The notes beneath the pieces are model-generated. The model worked only from the letters and a program-made list of their open reading frames with translations. It was not told the DNA's origin and did no database searches. DNA of 64,000 bases. It comes from Marinobacterium_D sp050908845. Lineage in GTDB: Bacteria; Pseudomonadota; Gammaproteobacteria; Pseudomonadales; Balneatricaceae. This document shows, in pieces, positions 33,795 through 43,015 of this stretch. Position 1 is the first letter of the stretch; the number at the start of each line of letters is the position of its first letter. The stretch lies in NCBI RefSeq assembly GCF_050908845.1, contig NZ_CP194171.1, positions 1,612,001 to 1,676,000 of the forward strand, read 5' to 3'. The position numbers were made by a program, and so were the translations under genes.

Positions 33795-34496
33795 TCAGGC
33801 AGTGCGCAGGGTGCGTTTCTCGATGCGCTTCTCGAAGCTGCCCTGGATTACGCGGTCCACATAGATGCCGGGGGTGTGGATCTCGCTGGGGCTCAGTTCG
33901 CCCGGCTCGACGATCTCCTCTACTTCAACCACGGTGATTTTGCCTGCGGTGGCCACCATCGGGTTGAAGTTCTGCGCCGTGTGGCGGTATACCACGTTGC
34001 CGTAGCGGTCTGCCTTCCAGCCTTTGACGATGGCAAAGTCGCCGCGGATCGACTCCTCAAGGATATGCGGGCGGCCGTTAAACTCGCGCACCTCCTTGCC
34101 TTCACCGATCGGCGTGCCGTAACCGGTGGCGGTATAAAACGCCGGGATACCGGCGCCGCCGGCGCGAATCTTCTCGGCCAGGGTGCCCTGGGGCGTCAGC
34201 TCAACCTCAAGCTCGCCCTCGAGCAGCTGCTTCTCGAACAGGGCGTTTTCGCCCACGTAGGAGGCGATCATCTTGCGGATCTGGTGATCTTCCAGAAGGA
34301 TGCCGAGGCCGAAACCGTCGACGCCGCAGTTATTGGAAACCACCGTCAGATCGCGCACGCGCATCCGTTTGATCTGGGCAATCAGGTTTTCCGGTATGCC
34401 GCAAAGTCCAAAGCCACCGGCGATCAGTGTCATGCCGTTATCGAGCCCTGCCATCGCTTCTTCGTAGCAGCTCACCACCTTGTCGAAACCAGCCAT
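33795..34496 (-). CDS. 3-oxoacid CoA-transferase, subunit A
   Basis: 233 aa. The N-terminal segment GMTLIAGGFGLCGIPENLI contains the glycine-rich CoA-binding loop, and TVVSNNCGVDGFGLG follows, as in ScoA/PcaI/AtoD proteins. The reading frame is open far upstream (to 35138), but GGAGGAG sits 6 nt before the ATG at 34496 and homology begins there. First gene of a two-gene operon, divergent from a LysR gene that starts at 34620; the 123-bp gap is very AT-rich and would hold the shared promoter. Confidence 0.92.
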   Translation of the reverse strand: MAGFDKVVSCYEEAMAGLDNGMTLIAGGFGLCGIPENLIAQIKRMRVRDLTVVSNNCGVDGFGLGILLEDHQIRKMIASYVGENALFEKQLLEGELEVELTPQGTLAEKIRAGGAGIPAFYTATGYGTPIGEGKEVREFNGRPHILEESIRGDFAIVKGWKADRYGNVVYRHTAQNFNPMVATAGKITVVEVEEIVEPGELSPSEIHTPGIYVDRVIQGSFEKRIEKRTLRTA

Positions 34497-34619
34497 TGAG
34501 TCTCCTCCAGGTCTTTTGTTGTTGTGAGGAGTAGATTGCAGTAGAAAGATTGATAAATTAATTTTGTTTTTTATTTTTATTGATTTTAAAAAATTATTAA
34601 TTAGCCAGAGGTACGGACG

Positions 34620-35543
34620 ATGACGGTCAAACAGCTGCGGGCATTTCTGGCGGTGGCGCGGACCCTGAACTTCGCCGAGGCAAGCGAACTGGTGCATCTG
34701 TCGCAGCCGGCGCTGAGCCTTGCGATCAAAAAACTGGAACAGAGCCTGGGCGGGCCGCTGCTGACGCGGACCACCCGCAGTGTCGCGCTGACGCCGGAAG
34801 GGGAGGCGCTGGCTGAACGTGGCGAACGCCTGCTGGCCGACTGGGACAACCTGGAGGAGGAGCTGCATCAGCGTTTTACCCTGCAGCGGGGCAAGGTGGC
34901 CATCGCGGCGATGCCCTCCTTTGCGGCTTCTCTGCTGCCGCCGGGGCTGCTGGCGTATCGTGATTACTATCCTGGGGTCAACGTCGAGGTACACGATGTG
35001 ATCGCCGAACGAGTCGTCGATATGGTGCGCGAACATCGGATCGAGGTGGGTATTACTTTCGATCCCGGCAGCAGCGAGGATCTGAGGTTTCAGCCGCTGT
35101 TTGAGGATGAGTTTATTGCCGTGCTTCCCGCAGATCACCCCTACGCTGGAGCTGGCTGCATAGCCTGGGGCGAACTGCTCAAGTCCGAGTTTATCACCCT
35201 GCAGCGGCCATCACGGCTGCGCTCCCTGATCGAGCACCGGCTCGCAGACAGGGGGCTGAGCCTGAATGTGGCCTATGAAGCCCACCAACTGGTGACGGTG
35301 GGCAGAATGGTGGTTACCGGGCTCGGTGTGGGTGCTGTACCCAAGCTGTGCCGGCAGCAGATGGAGGAGCTGGGCGCCAGTTGCCTGGAGTTGACCGAAC
35401 CCCGGGTGGCCCGGCGTGTGGGCATCGTCACCCGCCGGCGTGACCGGCTCTCGGCAGCGGCCCAGGCCTTTGTTGAGGTGATGGTGCAGCGGTTTCAGGA
35501 CGGAACCGCTGCCGAACGATCAGCGTTCTCTTCGACGCTGTGA
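34620..35543 (+). CDS. LysR-family regulator beside CoA-transferase
   Basis: 307 aa. Helix-turn-helix in the first 60 residues (MTVKQLRAFLAVARTLNFAEA, HLSQPALSLAIKKLEQSLGG), effector domain from about 90. AGAGG lies 8 nt before the ATG. Divergent orientation to the CoA-transferase genes makes it their likely regulator, as PcaQ or similar LysR proteins are for 3-oxoadipate or ketone-body genes. Confidence 0.9.
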   Translation: MTVKQLRAFLAVARTLNFAEASELVHLSQPALSLAIKKLEQSLGGPLLTRTTRSVALTPEGEALAERGERLLADWDNLEEELHQRFTLQRGKVAIAAMPSFAASLLPPGLLAYRDYYPGVNVEVHDVIAERVVDMVREHRIEVGITFDPGSSEDLRFQPLFEDEFIAVLPADHPYAGAGCIAWGELLKSEFITLQRPSRLRSLIEHRLADRGLSLNVAYEAHQLVTVGRMVVTGLGVGAVPKLCRQQMEELGASCLELTEPRVARRVGIVTRRRDRLSAAAQAFVEVMVQRFQDGTAAERSAFSSTL

Positions 35544-35723
35544 CAGGAGTTGCCTGAGACTCTTCAGGCGTTGAGTAGACAATGGCAAACAAGTCGCATC
35601 CGCATCGAGGGTGGTGGGCACTTTAGTGTCGTTGTTTGTTTGCAGTTCGGTGATCGATTTTCGTGAAAAATGTCGCTATTTGTCTTCTATTTCGTCAGCT
35701 GTTTCGCTTTTTGTGTGAACTTG

Positions 35724-35751
35724 TTGAATTGTCATTGCGACAGACTACTCT
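35724..35751 (+). promoter_or_regulatory. Possible sigma70 promoter for the export locus
   Basis: TTGAAT (35724-35729), 16 bp, TACTCT (35746-35751), about 50 bp ahead of the GAF-HlyD gene. Matches to consensus are partial, so this is only a candidate. Confidence 0.3.
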
Positions 35752-35800
35752 CAGGTAGATGCACACTTTGGACTAGTCAGTAACACAGGAGGTGAATGTA

Positions 35801-37666
35801 TTGACGCAGACGCCGGCTGATCAGCCTCAGGAAGAGTTTCGGCAGTCGGGCCGGGCCGGCTATGGCATGCTTGATCAGGCCCTATGGTCCCGCTTTCGTG
35901 ATGCAGACAGCGCCCAATCCTATCTGGCTGTCTGGTTGGCATTGCAGTGTCGCCAGCTGGGCGCCGAGGTTAGCGGTGCGCTCCTCATGGGCGAGCCTGA
36001 GATCGGTCCTTTCTCCCCCGTTGCTATCTGGCCGGATACCGGATCTGAAAACCCGGATATGCTGGACGCCGCGCAACAGGCTGTTAAACAGCGCCGCGGT
36101 GTTGTGCTGGCGGAAGGCAGCAGCGAGCGCATATTGGCGCAGCCGCTGACGGTGCAGGGCCGCTTATACGGTGTAGTCGCCGTGCAGGTAGCGGATCAGT
36201 CGCTGCAGACCATCGACCTGTTTCGTCGTCTGCAGTGGGGCGCCGGCTGGATCGAAGTGCTGACGCTGCGGGAGCAGGGTGAACTGGATGCCGAGCTCCG
36301 TGAACGCAGTGCCACCGCCTTTGATACCCTTGCCACCCTGCTTGAACATTCCCGTTTTGATGAGGCCTGCAACGCACTGGTGGGTGATCTGGCCAGCCGC
36401 CTGGATTGCGATACCGTCAGCGTTGGCTTTGTGCGTCACCGCCGTTGTCGCGTCAAGGCACTGTCTCTCAGCGCCGGTTTTGGCAAGCGGATGAGCCTGG
36501 TACGGGATATCGGCGTAGCCATGGACGAGGCGATAGATCAAAACGCAGTGATTCTCTACCCGGCCCCCGAAGAGTGGGAGTACCGCGTCACCCGTGCCCA
36601 TGAAGAACTCGCCGAAAGCCGCAAGGCCGGGGCGGTTCTCACCCTGCCGCTCCAGGCCCACGGCGATCTCATCGGCGCGCTGACATTCGAGCGTAGCCGT
36701 GGCGAAAACTTTACCCCCGGTGAAGTGGAGGTGTGCGATGCGGTCGCCGCCGTCGTAGGCCCTATTCTCGATGACCGGCGCGCCAACGACCGCGCTCTGC
36801 CGGTAAAGATATATCTCAGCATTGTCACGCAACTGAAACGGCTTCTGGGTCCCGGCTATTTTGGCCGCAAGCTGGCAACCCTGGTCGTTGTCGCGCTGGT
36901 GCTCTTTTTCTCTGTTGCCAAGGATGACTACTCGGTATCGGCACCGGCACTGGTGCAGGGCACGGTGCAGCGCACGTTGGTGGCGCCGTTCGGGGGGTAT
37001 CTGGCGGCGCAATATGCCCGGGCCGGTGATCTTGTGGAGAACGGTCAGGTGCTCGCGGTGCTGGATGACCGCGAGCTGACACTTGAGCGTTTGCGCCTGA
37101 TCACCGCGGAACGACAGAGCCAGGCGGAGTATGACCGGGCGCTTGCCGAACGTAATCGCGCCGAGTCCAATATTATCCGTGCCCAGATTGAACAGGCCCG
37201 TGCCCAGCTCGCGCTGGTCGAAGAGCAGCTGGCCAGAACCCGTATCCTGGCGCCATTCGATGGTGTGGTGGTGAGTGGGGATCTGACCCAGTCCGTGGGT
37301 GCATCGCTGGAACGGGGCGAGGAGCTGTTCCAGGTCGCGCCGCTGGATTCCTACCGCGTGGTGCTGGAGGTGGACGAGCGCGATGTGCAGAATATCGCGC
37401 CGGATCAGCGCGGCATTCTGCGTGTCTCGGCGATGCCGGAGACCGAGCTGCCCTACAGTATCGAACGTGTCACCCCGATGGCGACCCAGGGAGAGGGACG
37501 TAACTTCTTCCGCGTGGAAGCCCTGCTGGATGCGGGCAATAGCGATCTTCGCCCCGGTATGGAAGGCGTCGCCCGGACGGATATCGACCGGCGCTTGCTG
37601 ATTCGCATCTGGGGCGAGAAAACCCTCAACTGGATACGGCTGGCGCTCTGGCGCTGGTTGCCATGA
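35801..37666 (+). CDS. GAF-HlyD fusion membrane protein (putative secretion adaptor)
   Basis: 621 aa. N-terminal 350 residues look cytoplasmic and include a GAF-like domain (about 180-325). One transmembrane helix follows (about 356-374, LATLVVVALVLFF), then a periplasmic HlyD/RND-adaptor part: lipoyl half (about 385-420), coiled-coil hairpin (about 425-478), second lipoyl half with APFDGVVVSGDL, and a beta-barrel to about 600. The TTG at 35801 is chosen because AGGAGG sits 8 nt upstream; GTG at 35792 overlaps that site. First gene of the giant-protein locus, 17 bp before the M50 gene. Normal adaptors lack a GAF domain, so export may be linked to a cytoplasmic signal. Role inferred. Confidence 0.85.
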   Translation: MTQTPADQPQEEFRQSGRAGYGMLDQALWSRFRDADSAQSYLAVWLALQCRQLGAEVSGALLMGEPEIGPFSPVAIWPDTGSENPDMLDAAQQAVKQRRGVVLAEGSSERILAQPLTVQGRLYGVVAVQVADQSLQTIDLFRRLQWGAGWIEVLTLREQGELDAELRERSATAFDTLATLLEHSRFDEACNALVGDLASRLDCDTVSVGFVRHRRCRVKALSLSAGFGKRMSLVRDIGVAMDEAIDQNAVILYPAPEEWEYRVTRAHEELAESRKAGAVLTLPLQAHGDLIGALTFERSRGENFTPGEVEVCDAVAAVVGPILDDRRANDRALPVKIYLSIVTQLKRLLGPGYFGRKLATLVVVALVLFFSVAKDDYSVSAPALVQGTVQRTLVAPFGGYLAAQYARAGDLVENGQVLAVLDDRELTLERLRLITAERQSQAEYDRALAERNRAESNIIRAQIEQARAQLALVEEQLARTRILAPFDGVVVSGDLTQSVGASLERGEELFQVAPLDSYRVVLEVDERDVQNIAPDQRGILRVSAMPETELPYSIERVTPMATQGEGRNFFRVEALLDAGNSDLRPGMEGVARTDIDRRLLIRIWGEKTLNWIRLALWRWLP

Positions 37667-37683
37667 GGCGGGGGCGAAGGTAG

Positions 37684-39837
37684 ATGCAGCGTTCCTGGTA
37701 TAGCGCCTCCTGGTACAGGGTTGCCCAGTTCAAACCGCGGTTACGCTCGCACGCCAATATCTACCGGCATCATTTTCGCGGTGGGCTCTGGTATGTCCTC
37801 CAGGATCGTACCTCCGGGCGCTTCCACCGCTTTACCCCCGAGGTCTATCAGGTGATCTCCCTGATGGACGGCAGCCGCAGTGTGGAAGAGATCTGGGAGC
37901 TGGTGTGTGAGCGGCTTGATGCGGATGCGATCACCCAGGATGAAATGATCGGCCTGCTCGGCAAGCTCTATTCTGCTGATGTTCTCTATGGCGACGTACC
38001 GCCCGATATTGTCGAACTGTCCGACCGTAGTCGTAAAATGAAGCGGCAGAAAATGATCCGCAGCGTGCTCAATCCGCTGGCGCTGCGCCTGCCGGTGTTT
38101 GATCCGGACGACTTCCTCAACGCGACCCTGCCACTGGTGCGCCCGTTTATCTCCTGGTTCGGTGCGCTGCTGTTTTTCGCTGTACTGGCTTACGCTGGTA
38201 CGCTGACCGCGCTGCACTGGGATGAGTTGACCGCCAACGTGTTTGACCGGGTACTGGCGACGGAAAACCTGCTGCTACTGCTGATCGCCTACCCCTGCAC
38301 CAAGGCGCTGCATGAACTGGGGCATGCCTATGTCATCAAGCGCTGGGGCGGCGATGTCCATGAAATCGGCCTGATGTTCCTGGTATTTATGCCGGTGCCC
38401 TACGTGGATGCCTCCGACAGTATCGCTTTTCACAGCAAGTGGCAGCGAGCACTGGTGGCGGGCGCCGGCATACTGACCGAGATTTTTCTGGCCGCCCTGG
38501 CCATGGTGGTCTGGGTATCGGCGGAAGAGGGCATAGTTCGGGCCTTTGCCTTTAACGTCATGTTAATAGGCGGCGTGTCGACGCTGCTGTTTAACGGTAA
38601 CCCGCTACTGAAGTTCGACGGTTACTATGTACTTTGCGACCTGCTGGAAATCCCCAACCTGGCGCCCCGTGGCAACCGCTACCTAGGGTATCTGATACAG
38701 CGCTACGCCTTTGGCCTGTCCCATGCCGAATCGCCGGTGACCGCCCCGCGAGAAGGCTTCTGGTTTCTGACCTACTCGATCTCCTCCTTCCTGTACCGGC
38801 TCTTCATTACCTTCGCCATTATTGTGCTGCTGGTGTCGATGGAGTTGTACGCGGTCGGGGTGGCGCTGGCGATCTGGGCGGTATTCCTGATGCTGGTGTT
38901 GCCGCTGCTCAAGCAGGGTTGGTACCTGTTGACCAGTCCTGCACTGCGGCGGCATCGGGGCAGGGCCCTGGGTATGACCGCCGCGGTGTTGATGCTGATC
39001 GTCGCAGTGCTGTTTTTCATCCCTGTGCCCTACAACACCCTGGCTCAGGGCTACGTGGCGACGAATCCGCAGTCCGCTGTGAATGCCGGCGCGGATGGCG
39101 TGGTGGTCGAGCTGCTGGTCGAGCCCGGCGAAGAGGTTCAACCCGGAACCCCCTTGATCCGACTGGATGATCCTTTACACGCCGCCCAGCTGGCGATGCT
39201 GGAGGCGCGTATTGCGGAACTTGAACTACGCTTACAGGCCGAGCAACAGGTGGACCAGGCTGCCGCCAGGGTGGTCAGCGAGGAGCTGAAACAGGCGCGG
39301 GCTAACCTGGATGCGGCCAGGGTCAGGGCCAAAGAGTTGATCGTCAGAAGCGGTGAGCAGGGGTATCTCATTCTGCCCGAATACAAAGACCTGATCGGTC
39401 GTTTCATCCGCCGCGGTGATCCTCTGGCCTACGTGGCCAGTTTCCAGGACCCGATGATACGGGTGGTGGTGAATGAAAACAGTGCCGACCAGGTACGACG
39501 CAACACCCAGGGCCTGAGTGTGCGCTTCGCGGCATCGCCGCAGACAGAATACAGCGCCCGGATCGTCCGCGATGAACCAGCCCTGTCCACGGAGTTGCCG
39601 AGCCTGGTGCTGGCGACGGAGGGGGGCGGTGAAATCCCGCTGGACCCGGCTGCCGGTCCCGGACGGATACAGGCGCTGGAAAGCCTGTTGCGACTGGATC
39701 TGAGATTGACAGATGCACCGGATGTGGCCACCTACGGGGACCGTGTCTATGTCAGATTTTCTCACGGTAGCGAGCCGGTAGCGGCGCGCCTTTACCGCGG
39801 GATGATGCAGGTATTCCTGCGCTATTTCAGCGTGTGA
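37684..39837 (+). CDS. PqqD-like / M50 metalloprotease / HlyD fusion membrane protein
   Basis: 717 aa. An N-terminal PqqD-like domain (about 30-110, FHRFTPEVYQVISLMDGS) binds peptides in other systems. Then come several membrane helices with the site-2-protease zinc motif HELGH (210-214) and the partner motif NPLLKFDGYY (D312). The C-terminal third is a HlyD-like periplasmic part: lipoyl segment about 465-500, coiled coil about 503-555, barrel after 555. Both protease motifs are intact. The order peptide-binding, protease, adaptor suggests recognition and cleavage of a substrate during export. The likely substrate is the giant protein at 43016. Co-transcribed with the GAF-HlyD gene. Confidence 0.88.
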   Translation: MQRSWYSASWYRVAQFKPRLRSHANIYRHHFRGGLWYVLQDRTSGRFHRFTPEVYQVISLMDGSRSVEEIWELVCERLDADAITQDEMIGLLGKLYSADVLYGDVPPDIVELSDRSRKMKRQKMIRSVLNPLALRLPVFDPDDFLNATLPLVRPFISWFGALLFFAVLAYAGTLTALHWDELTANVFDRVLATENLLLLLIAYPCTKALHELGHAYVIKRWGGDVHEIGLMFLVFMPVPYVDASDSIAFHSKWQRALVAGAGILTEIFLAALAMVVWVSAEEGIVRAFAFNVMLIGGVSTLLFNGNPLLKFDGYYVLCDLLEIPNLAPRGNRYLGYLIQRYAFGLSHAESPVTAPREGFWFLTYSISSFLYRLFITFAIIVLLVSMELYAVGVALAIWAVFLMLVLPLLKQGWYLLTSPALRRHRGRALGMTAAVLMLIVAVLFFIPVPYNTLAQGYVATNPQSAVNAGADGVVVELLVEPGEEVQPGTPLIRLDDPLHAAQLAMLEARIAELELRLQAEQQVDQAAARVVSEELKQARANLDAARVRAKELIVRSGEQGYLILPEYKDLIGRFIRRGDPLAYVASFQDPMIRVVVNENSADQVRRNTQGLSVRFAASPQTEYSARIVRDEPALSTELPSLVLATEGGGEIPLDPAAGPGRIQALESLLRLDLRLTDAPDVATYGDRVYVRFSHGSEPVAARLYRGMMQVFLRYFSV

Positions 39838-39894
39838 AAGAGCAAGACCGCACTCCAGAAGGGGCGGGCTTAAAACAAGGAAAGGAGAGTAACC

Positions 39895-40683
39895 ATGGCT
39901 ACACAACTGCTGTTCTATAACACTGCCGTACCCGTTAGTCAGGAGAAACACGGTGACCTGTCGGTCAAGACCGGTAACTCCTACGCATTCTCCAAAGAGG
40001 TGAACTCTGTACCGCTGACTGCCGTGGAGTTTTCGCTGGCGGCAGCCGAGTACCCGATCGTTTTCGCAGGCAACGAAGAGTCCGTGATGCCGGCAGTGAT
40101 TCTTGGAGCACGGGAAAACGAAAACCTCTTCGTCGGTGACGACGGCCTATGGAAAGGCAAATATATCCCCGCCTTTGTGCGACGTTACCCGTTTGTTTTC
40201 TCCAGCGATCCCTCGGGCAAGCAGTTCATCCTCAATATCGATGAAGGATTTGAAGGGGCCAACCGGGATGGTCGTGGTGAGCGTCTGTTCGATTCCGATG
40301 GCACCCAGACCCAGTACCTGAAAAATGTGCTCAACTTCCTGCAGGAGTACCAGGCCCATTTCCAGCGTACCCAGGCCTACTGCAAACGCCTGAAAGAGCT
40401 GGATCTGCTGCAGCCGATGCAGGCGCAGTTCAACCTGGCCGAGGGTGAAAAACGCTCGCTGTCCGGTTTTCAGGTGGTGAATCGCGAGAAGTTGAAAGAG
40501 ATCGGTCAGGAAGACCTGGCCAAAATGATGAAGACCGACGAGCTGGAGTGCACCTTCATGCACCTTTACTCGCTGCGTCATTTCAACGATATGGTGGGTC
40601 TGATGGCAACCAAGCCGGCGGAAGACAGCAACGCGCCGGTGCTGACCGACGAAGCCGCAGGATCCACTGAAACTGTGCAGTAA
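39895..40683 (+). CDS. SapC family protein
   Basis: 262 aa. Recognisable by VNSVPLTAVEFSLAAAEYPI near the N-terminus and the FVRRYPFVF segment around residue 98. SapC was named in Campylobacter loci for surface-layer proteins; its biochemical function is not established. No signal peptide or membrane helix, so it is probably cytoplasmic, perhaps a chaperone or targeting factor for the surface protein. AGGAGAG precedes the ATG. It sits 57 bp after the M50 gene and 12 bp before the SecA-like gene. Confidence 0.87.
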   Translation: MATQLLFYNTAVPVSQEKHGDLSVKTGNSYAFSKEVNSVPLTAVEFSLAAAEYPIVFAGNEESVMPAVILGARENENLFVGDDGLWKGKYIPAFVRRYPFVFSSDPSGKQFILNIDEGFEGANRDGRGERLFDSDGTQTQYLKNVLNFLQEYQAHFQRTQAYCKRLKELDLLQPMQAQFNLAEGEKRSLSGFQVVNREKLKEIGQEDLAKMMKTDELECTFMHLYSLRHFNDMVGLMATKPAEDSNAPVLTDEAAGSTETVQ

Positions 40684-40695
40684 CGAGCACTCACC

Positions 40696-42684
40696 GTGAC
40701 AGCCAGGGCTCCTCAGTCAATGCTCCTGCCGGAGGTACGTCTCTCGTACAGTGCGGAACGGGATGATCGTACCGACGGCTGGGAGGAGCGCCTGTCTACG
40801 GCGGTGGCATCCCTGCCGGTCAGGTTCTGGAGCCTGACCTACGGGGCGCGTATGCGCTCCGCCCTGGCTCGTATTAACGCTTTTGAGCCGGAATTCGAAC
40901 CTCTCGACGAAGCCGGGCTGGCCCGGGAAGTCGAGAGTGTCAGAATGAGCTTGCGCCGCGATGGCGTGCGTTCCCGCGCCAGGTACAGGGCCTTTGCGCT
41001 CATCCGTGAGCTGTGCAGGCGCCACCTTGGCTTGCGACATCATGATGTACAGCTGCTGGGTGGCCTGGCGATGTTGGGCGGCCATCTGGCTGAAATGGAT
41101 ACCGGTGAAGGTAAAACCCTGACCGCCTCTCTCGCTGCTGCTACGGCGGCGATGGCGGGCATACCGGTGCATGTGGTGACCGTAAACGACTATCTCGCCG
41201 AGCGAGATGCCGAGAATCTTGCGCCGCTGTACGCCGCGTTGGGCATACGGGTTGCCGTTATCAAGGGCGGTATGGAGCCGGCGGCGCGGCGCAAGGCCTA
41301 TGCGACGGAGATCGTTTACTGCTCCAACAAAGAGCTGGTATTCGACTATCTGCGTGACCGGGTCACCCTGGCGGGCAAACCCAGTGATATGAGGCGACGC
41401 ATCCGCAACCTGCTTGGCGAAGAGGCGCCGGAATCCCGGCTGGTGATGCGGGGCCTGCATTTCGCCATCGTCGATGAAGCCGATAGCGTACTGGTCGATG
41501 AAGCCAAAACCCCACTGATTATCTCCCGTCAGAGCGATGTCGAGGCGGAAAAAGCCTGGGCCGGCACCGCTCTGCAGCTGGCCGAGGCGCTTGACGAAGA
41601 TGTTCATTACCGGCTGCGCGCCACCGAACGTCGTATCGAACTGACCCGGAAGGGGCAGGAATATCTCGAAGAACTGACCGACGAACTCGGGGGGATCTGG
41701 GAGAGCCGGATCCGGCGCGAAGAGTCGGTACGTCAGGCGTTGTCGGCGCTCTACCTGTTCAAACGCGGGGATCACTACCTGGTGCTTGAAGGCAAGGTGC
41801 AGATCGTCGATGAGTATACGGGGCGTATTCAACCGGATCGCTCCTGGTCCGATGGTCTGCATCAGCTGATCGAAGTGAAAGAAGCGGTGGAGGTGACGCC
41901 GCGTAACGAGGTTATGGCGCGGATAACCTATCAGCGTTTCTTCCGTCGTTACCTGAAACTATCCGGTATGACAGGTACCGCACGAGAGGTACGCAGTGAA
42001 CTCTGGCATGTGTATGGCCTGCCGGTGGTGCGCATCCCGCCAAATACCCGTTCGCTGATGCTCAGATTACCCGCGCGTGTCGTTGATTCAGAGGAAGCCA
42101 AGTGGCAGCAGATCACTGAACGCGCGCGCGAGGAAAGCCAAGCCGGGAGACCGGTGCTGATCGGGACGCGTTCAGTTATCGCCTCGCAGGCGGTCAGCGA
42201 ATGTCTCACTCAGATGGGACTTGAACACGCCGTTCTCAATGCGGAAAACGATGCCATGGAGGCCGAATTGATTGCCCAGGCAGGCGGGGCAGGGCGGATT
42301 ACCGTAGCGACCAATATGGCAGGACGGGGTGTGGATATCGCATTACCCGAAACGGTTATTGAGCGTGGCGGGCTGCATGTGATCCTGACTGAACGCCATG
42401 ATTCGGCCCGTATCGACCGGCAACTTGAGGGGCGTTGTGCCCGCCGGGGGCAGCCAGGCAGTTGTGAGGCCATACTGTCGATGGAAGACGCTATCCTCGA
42501 ATTGTTCCATGAAAGTTTTTCCAGTTCGCTCGCCAGTCTCTCCTCATCCGACGCCGTGCGCCTGAGATTGCTTCGCAAGGCACAAAAACGCGCGGAAGCC
42601 TCGCATTCCCGCACCAGACGGGACCTTCTGCGTCAGGATCATAAATTGGTCAACCTGCTTGCATTCGCGGGCGGGGTCGAATGA
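40696..42684 (+). CDS. SecA-like ATPase, shortened
   Basis: 662 aa, against about 900 for housekeeping SecA. ATPase motifs are present: DTGEGKT (135-141), DEAD-type IVDEAD (258-263), GMTGTAREV, and VATNMAGRGVDI with the final R-finger region QLEGRCARRGQPGS, where most SecA proteins have SGRxGRQGDPG. The protein ends soon after, so much of the helical scaffold and the zinc-binding C-terminus are missing. GTG start with only a weak ribosome site; 12 bp after the SapC gene. I infer an accessory translocation motor dedicated to the giant protein encoded next. No dedicated SecY is seen in the window. Confidence 0.88.
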   Translation: MTARAPQSMLLPEVRLSYSAERDDRTDGWEERLSTAVASLPVRFWSLTYGARMRSALARINAFEPEFEPLDEAGLAREVESVRMSLRRDGVRSRARYRAFALIRELCRRHLGLRHHDVQLLGGLAMLGGHLAEMDTGEGKTLTASLAAATAAMAGIPVHVVTVNDYLAERDAENLAPLYAALGIRVAVIKGGMEPAARRKAYATEIVYCSNKELVFDYLRDRVTLAGKPSDMRRRIRNLLGEEAPESRLVMRGLHFAIVDEADSVLVDEAKTPLIISRQSDVEAEKAWAGTALQLAEALDEDVHYRLRATERRIELTRKGQEYLEELTDELGGIWESRIRREESVRQALSALYLFKRGDHYLVLEGKVQIVDEYTGRIQPDRSWSDGLHQLIEVKEAVEVTPRNEVMARITYQRFFRRYLKLSGMTGTAREVRSELWHVYGLPVVRIPPNTRSLMLRLPARVVDSEEAKWQQITERAREESQAGRPVLIGTRSVIASQAVSECLTQMGLEHAVLNAENDAMEAELIAQAGGAGRITVATNMAGRGVDIALPETVIERGGLHVILTERHDSARIDRQLEGRCARRGQPGSCEAILSMEDAILELFHESFSSSLASLSSSDAVRLRLLRKAQKRAEASHSRTRRDLLRQDHKLVNLLAFAGGVE

Positions 42685-43015
42685 TGCCAATAGGTATCAC
42701 TTTTCTCGTCAGAAGATAGCCATTTGTTTTGTGTGTGTACTGCGTTTGTTACCTAAGAGGTACACCTATGAAACAGCATCTGTGATCTGCTTCATACAAG
42801 CGTTTGGTTGTGCAGGAAATTTACAGTCAGCTGGTCTAGTCTGCCAGCCTAGGAATTTCTTTAAACGGTGCAGGGCCTTTTATTAAATCGATATTCGGAA
42901 TTCAGGCCCTTCCGTCGGTATTCAATGGATTGTTCAGTGTTGCGTAGTTGCTCAGGTAGTAGGAGGGGCATGACACCGAATCGACAATAAAACCCGTAAA
43001 GGGTTGGGGGATGTA
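42685..43015. promoter_or_regulatory. Leader region of the giant-protein gene
   Basis: 331 bp without a gene. It contains GTGTAC / GTACAC (an interrupted dyad near 42735-42765) and an AT-rich stretch around 42850-42900. The last 15 bases hold the GGGGG ribosome site. A separate promoter for the giant gene is plausible here; no intrinsic terminator for the SecA-like gene was found. Confidence 0.4.

Noticed and set aside
34497..35138. N-terminal extension of CoA-transferase subunit A
   Set aside because: The extension is antisense to a LysR gene, and a strong ribosome site marks the ATG at 34496.
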